Below, in pieces: positions 55,791-64,000 of a stretch of 64,000 nucleotides of DNA. The stretch's first letter is position 1; each line of letters starts with the position of its first letter. A model generated the notes under the pieces. It did not search any database. It saw only the letters and a program-made list of their open reading frames with translations, and was not told the DNA's origin. Source of the stretch: Ceratodon purpureus (lineage: Eukaryota; Streptophyta; Bryopsida; Pseudoditrichales; Ditrichaceae); the NCBI GenBank assembly GCA_014871385.1, contig CM026426.1, positions 66,921,692 through 66,985,691 of the forward strand, in the 5' to 3' direction. The position numbers were made by a program, and so were the translations under genes.

Positions 55791-58700
55791 CTACCACTCT
55801 CGCAAAGCATCTTCACATATCCTTTGTGTTTCACTTGACATCTTGTATACGAGACTACCCTTTACCCTATGTGGAGCAAGAACCATCGTAAATTTGCAAC
55901 CTCTAACCAGATGGTCATCAACGTGGGCATCAACTGCTCTGTCACATAATACATATGTCTTCTCTCCACGACCATACTTCTTGTAGTATTCTGCCCTGAT
56001 TACAATGTCTCCGGCCCTGAATACGCCCCCCCATGGGCAAGTCATGGGTTATGTTAAGACGAACTTCTTGGCTTGACACTAGAGAATGTAGAACTCCACC
56101 TCGTCTTCGTTGTCTTCTTCCGCTGGAATCATGAAGTTGTCACCAATGTCCACCAAGTCTTCCACCTCCTCTGAAACGCCATCATACACCCAGTTTGCTT
56201 CCTCGTCAATTTCTTCAATTTGTTGAGCTACGGCACTTGCACTGAATGGTCGGAGCCTTTGGACCTGCCACTCCTGCACATGTGACAAGTTTTCACACTC
56301 AGTCCAATCACCATCTATGCAGGGATTACAGAAGCAAGACAACTCACAAGTTCTAAGCATGGTAGGATCAGTCATAGAAAATCCCATGATTTGAGTAGAG
56401 ACTCTTCAAGCCTGGCACAATGTTACACTTCACACTCTTGTCAGCATGATCACATTCTGTATCTCCAATCAACCAGAATACTCGGGATAGAGGAGCAATT
56501 ATGGTTTGTGCATATGAACTGGGAACACGCTCTGTATATTTCTCGTCCAAAAACTCCACAACTTGAGCTGCATTTTGTAAGGGCCTCAAGGGATTCTTAA
56601 TTTGTTCAGCAACAAGCGCCCTCTTCACCACAGCCCCTGCCCCATCCCATTCTCCCTTCCCATGAGCCGATTCAAAGTAATTCCAACACATCTTCCAACC
56701 ACCGGTGAGCGGAGGGTACCGAGCAACGAAATACATAGCTGTTGCACACTTAAATTGGGCACTGCATCCGTCACTGTACACCTAGTGCTCCTCTGGAGTC
56801 TACCCCGAATCTCTTAGCCAATCCCAATGCAACAGCAAACACTGTTGCACAAACGCTGAATTGTGCGCCTTGTCGTCGGATATGTAGAAATGAGTTTGTT
56901 TCATGGTCTGCTCGCCTTCCTTCCACATCGTGATGTGCACCAAGATGGTCAAACTTGTACTAAAGTAGTACAAGCTCCGGACCTTGTTCTGGATAGCAAA
57001 TGTATAGTTCTCCGCATAGTCAATATGCGATATGACAACTCCCTCGGGCACGTTTTTCATCATTAGTTGGCACTGCTCATCTTGTCATCGTGCTTTGAAG
57101 TTGTGGGTGATGAAGGTGGTCACGGTTTTCTCCATGTACGAAAGGAATTCGTGGGCAGGTGTCTCTCTGAAAGCCTCCCGCAACCGTTTCTTCACCTTTC
57201 TAGTCTGTGCATCCACTCCCACCTGATAGTACTCAAAACACTTCCATTTCACAAGGGCCGTGTTAGAAGCAGACAACTCTAGAGGATAGATAGGAAGAAG
57301 ATGGAAACGGCAATGAGGACAGTCGCCTATAAGGCACTCAAGTCTATGCCACACATCGTACTCCCCTTTTGGACACACACATGACTCCCACATTAAGGTT
57401 ATTCGCTTGAAAACATTCTCATGTGCATGACAACTCCCCTCCACATTGCCTGCGCATACTTGATAGTCACAAACACAGGTCATATGTGCATGCAGTCCTT
57501 GAGACTTCTCTCTGAGGTTGCTTAATCCAACCTTCATCATGTCCATCTCGCCATGATATATAGAGCAACATGTATTCCTCTCCTTTAGTTTTCGCACCCA
57601 ACACGGCTTCAATTTCTCAAAGGCTCCCTGCCGCACACTGCATTTTGGATGGACTTCTTCGAATCGTGAGAAGAATGTGGTCAGCAAAACACATACGCGA
57701 ATCCATCAGGTACAAAAGGTCTCCCATGCCTAAGTCTATATGGACAGATGGTACATAATTGTACTGAATGCAATAAACTACTACCACTGAGTACAAAAAC
57801 ACATTGACACATACATTCAGAACCATTGTGAACAATTCACGCTGCTATAAGTACTTTCTGGAGAACCAACTTCGAGGATATGGTAGGGTTTTAGGACTAC
57901 CGTCGGTGGCTAAAATACTCGAAGTACTAAACGGTCAAACTTGTACATGAAAACTGATTAGTCCCAATTGTGAATGCTAAATTAAGGTAACAACGTACAT
58001 GCTCTAGTATATTCTTTATACAATAAGTATATTGAAGGAACTTCTAATGTATATCTATAACTTTAAATTCCTACTGATACAACACTAAGTAGTTTTATGT
58101 ACAAAGAGACAATCGACTTGATATCACACAGTACTAGAACCACTTTTATACTCCTCATTCCTAGTGGTTAGTAGTACAAGACCTTTAGAGGAATCAATGA
58201 ATACGATAAGTACAAGTGATATTTCGCTCAAGAGAGACCACATGACCCCCTGAATTTACAAAGAGTACACCTCCCAGCTACTCTATAGACCAAGGTTATC
58301 TAAGGACTTTTTTTCCAACATTATGTATGGAAGACTATAGACTAGATAGAGAACGCAGTATAGTAGTTACAGGGCAACTCATGTTGAGTACTCTCCATTT
58401 TTTTACTACCTTCTTTGTACAACAAGAGCTCAGAAGCACAAGGACTAAGCATTCAGCTCTGCCAAAAAAATGAATTCTTTTTGGAGTCTTACAACTTACC
58501 TGAGTCTCACAGAAATAATGTGTTGGATGCGGCTCGGCCTAGTCTCTGCAAACTACTCTATGCCGCACAATGTCCTTCTTGTTCGGCGATACCTTAGTCT
58601 GACCATTCCACCAAACCTCTATGCACTGCTTCACATAGTTAGATAGACCTCCTCTCTTTTTCTGATGAAGACGAAGACTATAAACCGTGTCTGCTTGGTT

Positions 58701-59297
58701 GGGGGCGTAAACCCTTCTACTCAATGCAATACTGATGCTTGCTTGTGTTGTATCCAAAACGCGTGATAGGGGCCTCACCCCATCAATCCCCAAACTGACA
58801 GCGGCATCCAACAAGGCACTCTTCCTTGCTAAGCGCTCGTTTGAGTTTGCCACCTTCACCAACTGCAACTCGTTTTTGAAGTTCTCAATAAAAGAATGAA
58901 TCACCTTTGCTTCCTGTGGCCGAGCATAGTATACAAGAAGCAAAGGCAAAATAGTGTTATGGCGCATGACCCTCTCCATAACATCTCTCCTACTCGATGG
59001 ACCGGGACAACTTCTCAACTCCTCGACTACATACTGTGCTATGCAAAGGGAGATCCGGTTTAACTCCTGCACTGTCATGCTATCTTCAACATCGTCATTT
59101 GGCTGCACCGAAGCTAAAACCAGGATCTCCTTGTGTCTCTGTCTATCTCTAGCACTTTGACGAGCCTTCCTTTCTCTGGCCCTATTTGTAGCTGCTGCCT
59201 GCAGCTCTTCCTGCAAGTGGGCCTCAGCCTGCCTAGCTGCGAGACCTGGACGACTAACACCATGTCGTAATCGTTGCGTCTTAGCAGTGTTACCCAT
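55791..59297 (-). pseudogene. ENY/SDG-family transposase-like gene, second copy, fuller length
   Basis: N-terminal exon from ATG 59297 (MGNTAKTQRLRHGVSRPG) is Ala/Arg-rich and helical, then VYSLRLHQKKRGGLSNYV and TKVSPNKKDIVRHR. After an intron, LLTTFFSRFEEVHPKCSVRQ, FEKLKPCWVRKLKERNTCC, Cys/His-rich blocks (CVCDYQVCAG; GDCPHC), NFKAR, IDYAENYTFAIQNKVRSLYY, THFYISDDKAHNSAFVQQ, VYSDGCSAQFKCATAMYF, WNYFESAHGKGEWDGAG, LSCFCNPCIDGDW and a C-terminal domain with YYKKYGRGEKTYV. Candidate catalytic acids: D of IDYAENY, D of SDG, E of FESAHGKG. Lesions: TGA 57085, TAG 56800, TAG 56782, frameshift near 56380. The block order matches uncharacterised animal proteins with ENY / SDGP..QY / EAGHGKG.PDG motifs, so this is a broad eukaryotic transposase-like family. 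Role is inferred. Confidence 0.7.
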
Positions 59298-59319
59298 TGC
59301 GGTAAATCTAATACACAAT

Positions 59320-60742
59320 CACACGTCAAAAACCAAGCCACGCATCAGATACGTTACACTAAAGCAAAGTACGTAGTTGAGGAGTTGAGAAGCTAACACA
59401 ATTCAATAGTACTGGATGAGAAACAAAGAAGAATCACAGTGTCATGAGTCTAAAACGGGAACTCACCTTGAGCCTCAACCTCTCTACTTCCTAATCGCAA
59501 CTAATTCTCAAGAAGTAGTAGGAGACCCAACTGAAACCCTTCCGACCGAAACAGATGGTGATCGCTCGAAGCTGCTGGTAGAATAAGAATACGAAACTGG
59601 ACTCATGAATATAGAACGCCTTAAGGACTCATCTACATTGTTGCACTTGCCAAGGTAGAAATCACAATTCCCTTGTTTAGACACTGGAGTTTCTTCAACA
59701 TATCCTGACTCAGATATCTCACTAAGTGAATGGTAACAAGGAGATTCGAACTCAGAAATCACCTCCTTTGTAAAATAAGAAGTAATCAGTCTCTGAACTA
59801 GAATAGCTTGGTGTGGCGTGGACCTTGACACTATTCAAAAGGGAAGAACAAGCGGCTAGAAACTCATGCAGTCGATGGGTCTCGCAAGACACACTACGAA
59901 CTACAGCATTCAACCAAAACCCTTGCACGCAGCATGAACATCAACACATGAGGAACAGCGTACTGAATCAAACGAGCAACAGTGTGCTGCAAGCGTCAGG
60001 AAGGGACATGAACGAGAGAGACGATGACGTGGACAAAATCACAAGGTGGCGGCGCCTTCATGACATGGCGGCCTGGCAGAATAGGATCTGGCATAAAAAA
60101 CAAGGCAGTAGTTATTACACATTACGAGTACAATATATACTTCTAAGTACATTTAGTAAAAGTAGCACACAGGAAGGCGTCGAGGGCCAAGTAACGGAAA
60201 AATGATTTTTTTCTTAATTTGAGAAATGGCCATTCTAGAAACATGTTCAGCCGTCTAGAATCATAGACCCGATTAAGAAAAATTAACATTTTCTACTTCG
60301 TAAGCCGTTGCAACCGAAGCCAGCATTTACTTCTAAGATCTGTGCAAATTAAGTGACGTACTTGTAGAATTTACGACAGTTTTCAGAAGGCTGGTTCTTC
60401 TTATCTCCTCTAAGAAAAAATAAAACAAGATCTGAACCTTCGAGGCTTACCAAATTTTTACTTTTTTAAATCTGAATACAGTGTGACTTTTCCATAGTAC
60501 TTCACAATAGTACTTTTTTTGGACAATTAACTTTGTTTTTTGAGTAACTGAATAACGAAGAAGAGACTTCACATATGTAGAACTAAGCAAAGCAAATTAG
60601 AAACCAGAATTGAAATGCCTGAGTTGAGGTAATACGAAGTACAAAGTAATGTACTCTTTGACTAGTGTACCGTGACTCAAAAAGTACATTGATCTAGTGT
60701 ACACACACCCTAGAAGCGTGTCGCCCCATTAGAGATTAGGAT
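59320..60742. other. intergenic stretch
   Basis: No domain in the short frames (for example at 59508-59831 and 59813-60205). GTAC words are again frequent at 60.64-60.71 kb. Confidence 0.4.
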
Positions 60743-61272
60743 ATGTTTTTGCTTGAATGTTTTAGAAATAGGGTTTTGTGTAATGTTAATTCCATGTATG
60801 TTTGGTATGCTAGCAAGTTTAGGAAATGGACTCACAGCCTATCTGTGAAACCCTACCTCTTGCATAGCAATGTAGCTGCCAACTTCTGCATAGTTAGAAG
60901 CTTGGCAGTGAATAAGTTTCCTTGTTTGATTAAAAATGCTTACTTCAATACCATTGCTCATGTTTTGTATGATGATAATTTGTTAGATTATTATATAGTA
61001 ATTACGCATACTTGCAATTACAACACGTTTGTAACAAAAAGTATACAAAAAAATATGCATATGCATTGCAATTTTTACAGCATGTATGGATGTTTTGTAT
61101 TTGCTAGTCTTAACTTGCTAGAAATTGAAATGCAATTACACTTCTTCTCCCACTCAAAATTTCTGGTAGGCCCACGACTTAATTTGTGGGATGGAATTAG
61201 AGGGGAGATGATAAGAAGTAAATTTTACTCTTCACTAAAGTACAAAACGATGTTTGCATTACTTGTTTCAGA

Positions 61273-62889
61273 ATGGCATCCAACACTTCCACCTCCTCCT
61301 CTAGAAAGCTGTTTGAAAATGAAAAAGTAGACTTCGTGAATGGTAAACGTCTGATCAATGCTATGGTAGTGTCAAGCCAGAAGAAGGTTAAAGGGAACGT
61401 ATCTAGTGAGTTACTACGCCCTCCCTACTGGCTTGGCTTTCAAGCTTTGAATTCAATTGCAAAGTTTGCCAACTTGTCCTTTATCCAAACACCCTCCTTC
61501 TCAGAGTTAGTCGGAAAAGGTGTATATGAGTCTAAAGCACATGAAATGGTGGAGTCTTTCCCATCTTTCCCCTACTTTGTTCAAGAAGAGTGGCCTTTAC
61601 AACGGATGGATGGAAAAATGGGGATGCACTTCAATCTCACCCAGATTCCCTTAGATGTGGAAGTGGATGACCATGGGTTTGCTTTAGACTATCATGTATC
61701 TATTCATTTCGAACTTGAAGGAAAGGAAGTGGATAGAGATGAGGTATTTGAGTTAACCAAAGAAAGGTTAAAGGCAATGAAGATTGAGGTTGGTGACATT
61801 CTAGGGGAGCCTATAGCAATCCTTTGCTTTCATGGGACCAAAAGATGGAGTGGGGTTATCAAACTCCATCTTAAGAACCATGAAATGGATGGAAAAGGCC
61901 TTCTCCAAGGATTGATACCTTTCATCTTCAAAATTGGACAAACTACACCTCTGTGGGGAAAAGTGTGTAAATCGTTTGATACAGTTGCAATTGCTTCAAT
62001 GTTATCCGTCAAAATCACTACAACATCAATCAAGGGAAAAGAATGGTATGAATTGTTTCAAGAAATAGTAGAGGATGGATTTCGACGTGAGCAGGAGTTT
62101 GAAATAACGAATGTGCAAAAATTGGTGGATGCGGAGTATGCTTGGATTAAAGCACCCTCTCCAAAGGAAGTCAAAAGATTTAAGGAGCACAAACTTTCGT
62201 TCTTCAATGAAATAGTGGATGTGAATTTTGCAAGAAATAATAAAATGTCGAAGGATGACAAGGCTAGGAAGAATGCAGTCATCCTCATTGCCCGTAACCT
62301 CAACAAAGTAAAAACAACCATGCAAATTGAGGAGGCTATCCGAAAATGCATGGTGGATGGAAATGTCTTCGGTTTTTACTTTAGGCTTGAGAATGGGAAA
62401 CATACGGGTTCTTGCAATGTCTAATGTCTCAACTCATTTGTTTATAAAAACTTTGTGAAGAAAAATGAAAAAATATTAGAAAAATATGTAGAATTCACCC
62501 CCCATCCAAAGAGTCTTGATGGAGTCAATGCACCTAGTAAAGAGGAATTAGTGAGGTTGGGATTTACGAATGTTAGCACCGCTCGTGCAAACACTATCAC
62601 AGCCTTGGAGAATGGACCACATTAAGCTACCTCCAACGAGGATTTAAACAAGATGGTTGAAGAGGCGGTAAAGAAGGGGGCGGATGAAATCCGCAAGGAA
62701 ATGGTAAGTTTGAAAAGTGAGATTGTACAAGAGGCAAAAGTGTATGCCAACCATGTACAAATGGAAGCAAACAAGAACTCCAAGCTTCAAATGAAACTCC
62801 TTCAAAATCAAATGCAGAAAACTTTGGATTCAATTGAAGCGGCAAATCCGGGGATTTTGGAGATTGATGGAAACATGGACTTGACAAAC
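61273..62889 (+). pseudogene. ORF1-like retroelement protein with two in-frame TAA codons
   Basis: From ATG 61273 (MASNTSTSSSRKLFENEKVD) the frame runs 383 codons to TAA 62422, continues in the same frame (CLNSFVYKNFVKKNEKILEK; EFTPHPKSLDGVNAPSKEE) to TAA 62623, and again (MVEEAVKKGADEIRKEM) to a stop at 62889. The main part looks like a folded globular domain (GFALDYHVSIHFELEGK; IAILCFHGTKRWSGVIKLHL); the last part is a coiled coil. I recall related proteins in non-seed plants next to reverse transcriptases, but cannot name a domain. The next coding region downstream is a non-LTR reverse transcriptase, so ORF1 of that element is possible; their base composition differs, which argues against it. 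The frame at 60743-61330 upstream is not supported. Confidence 0.45.
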
Positions 62890-62970
62890 TAGATTTGACA
62901 AATATCCCGCCGGTTGATTATTCTAAGCTATTAATAGTATATTTTTATATTAGATATAACAAAAAATTAT

Positions 62971-63150
62971 TTATAGTATTAATAAATACTAAAAATAAAA
63001 ACCTGTTTATAGTATTAATGAATACTATAAATAACAATCTATTTATAATAGCAATATATACCAAAAATAAACCCCTATTTATAGTATCAATAATTTCTTT
63101 AAATAGGTCTAAAAATCTATTTATAGTATTAATAAATACTATATATAAAC
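62971..63150 (+). repeat. 36-bp repeat array with hairpin-forming units
   Basis: TTATAGTATT recurs at 62971, 63007, (as TTATAATAGC) 63043, 63079 and 63121: four steps of 36, 36, 36 and 42. Three units contain TAGTATT...AATACTA, an inverted repeat around a short loop. The period is a multiple of three and the plus strand stays open through it. Confidence 0.8.
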
Positions 63151-63179
63151 ATCCAAAAATAACTTCAACCAATTCTTAA

Positions 63180-63441
63180 AAAAGATACAGTTTAGAAACC
63201 ACAAAAACAAACAAAATGGCCTCAGCCTATCGGCCTCGCCACAAATTATAATGTAACAAAAACCAAAATAAACACAAAACTCTATTGCTAATAAAAAAAC
63301 ACTAAACTCAAAACTCAAATAATATCTATAGAAACTCTAAACTCATATATAATGCTAATAAATATTAAAAACAAACGTCTATATATCACACTAACAAATC
63401 CAAAAATCACGAAACAATCGTCATCACTTATTTATCTAAGA
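63180..63441. other. A/C-rich noncoding stretch
   Basis: No gene seen. It shares the low-G composition of the following reverse transcriptase and may belong to the same element. Confidence 0.4.
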
Positions 63442-63444
63442 CTG

Positions 63445-64000
63445 TATTCACAAAGCAGTCTCAAAATACCGCCAAATGTATGAAAAAAGCCCCAAGAAAA
63501 TAAATAGAAAAGTCTTCAAAAATTCTGAAACTTCACCTCTAGACTCCATCATTAATAGACAAAATAATATTCTAACCAGCCCTGAAGATATTGCACAAGA
63601 AATACACATTCAACAATCTATCAGTAACCGCCCAACAGTTCTTACATGCCACTATCAAAATACCCATCAATCACACTGCGCATGCAGTGTCAGACAATAC
63701 CCATGGCACGACTTAGAAGGATTCACAATTGACCTACGCGGAGAACCGGAAATCCCTCTACACACATACTTCGATCAAGAAACCTACGACTTTTGCCTTA
63801 AGAACCTAGGAAATAACAAAGCTCCAGGCCCTGACAAAATCCCTAACTCAATCTTGAAAAACATGCCTCCACGATTCCACAAATTACTCTTCTTATTTTT
63901 TAAACATTGTTACAAACAAAAAAAAATCCCAGCAACATGGAAAACTAGCCTAACAGTATTATTATATAAAAAAGGTGACCCATTTCAATTAACCAACCAT
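63445..64000 (+). CDS. non-LTR reverse transcriptase, N-terminal part, runs off the window
   Basis: A frame without stops begins after a TAA at about 63442 and reaches the window end. It contains LKNLGNNKAPGPDKIPNSIL, RFHKLLFLFFKHCYKQKKIP and ATWKTSLTVLLYKKGDPFQL, the opening blocks of LINE-type reverse transcriptases (NKAPGPD.IP; W+.S....L.KKGDP). The catalytic F/YADD box lies beyond the edge. Upstream residues include a His/Cys cluster (TCHYQNTHQSHCACS). The enzyme copies element RNA at a nicked target site. The plus strand is poor in G and rich in A and C. Intactness cannot be judged here. Confidence 0.8.

Noticed and set aside
4830..56802. Possible alternative genetic code with TAG as a sense codon (about nine in-frame TAG in otherwise open genes)
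   Set aside because: The stops also include TAA and TGA, the residues they replace differ (Q, W, F, I), several lie beside frameshifts, long genes such as tnp2 exon 1 have none, and some TAG sit in splice-acceptor contexts. Decay, perhaps by C-to-T change at CAG, explains them better.
60743..61330. 195-codon frame overlapping the ORF1-like start
   Set aside because: Composition is not protein-like, it overlaps the better-supported frame, and no domain is visible.
62895..63179. 94-codon protein LFIVLINT repeats as a gene
   Set aside because: Open only because the 36-bp repeat is a multiple of three and low in stops; no start context or domain.

Overview
This window looks like nuclear DNA of a green plant, most likely a streptophyte with large, transposon-rich intergenic space (a bryophyte, lycophyte or fern rather than a seed plant; this is inference). 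The reasons are GT-AG introns with plant-like UTRs and teloboxes (AAACCCTA), relics of SKP1, cytochrome b5 and a SUVR-type SET gene, a CACTA (En/Spm) element with tnp2, DUF4218, DUF4216 and Transposase_24-like genes, and non-LTR and pogo-type elements. No rRNA, tRNA gene, CRISPR array or prokaryotic operon is visible. Most reading frames are transposon genes or decayed copies.

Layout. 1-545 and 20167-21491 are the two halves of one transposase-like gene (ENY / SDG / HGKG family), split by a 19.6-kb CACTA element (546-20166) that has CACTAGTAGAA termini and an ATG target duplication. Inside the CACTA: two minus-strand cargo-like frames (2.1-2.6 and 4.1-5.6 kb), tnp2 with DUF4218 and DUF4216 on the minus strand (8.0-13.5 kb), and a clean eight-exon tnpA-like gene on the plus strand (14.8-19.2 kb) with a MITE in one intron. 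21.5-25 kb is AT-rich with tandem repeats. 25.7-31.2 kb holds two apparently functional multi-exon genes (a coiled-coil protein and a RING protein) with an LRR relic between them. 32.2-33.75 kb is a decayed coiled-coil gene with a RING-like finger. 34.5-35.9 kb has SKP1 and cytochrome b5 fragments. 36.7-38.5 kb is a dead pogo-type transposase. 39.2-40.7 kb is a ParB-like gene flanked by 20-bp palindromes. 43.9-48.1 kb is an almost perfect 2.1-kb tandem duplication. 48.9-54.8 kb is a plus-strand series (basic region, coiled coil, RING-like finger, low-complexity blocks, SUVR-type SET domain). 55.8-59.3 kb is a second, minus-strand copy of the ENY/SDG transposase family. 61.3-62.9 kb is an ORF1-like gene, followed by a 36-bp repeat array and the start of a reverse transcriptase that runs off the window.

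How they fit together: the left end is a three-level nest (MITE inside CACTA inside an older transposase gene). The CACTA keeps an apparently intact tnpA-like gene but its tnp2 carries a frameshift. The most unusual signals are the ParB-like gene with flanking palindromes and the run of domains from RING-like finger to SET methyltransferase at 49-55 kb. Both are proposals, not established systems.
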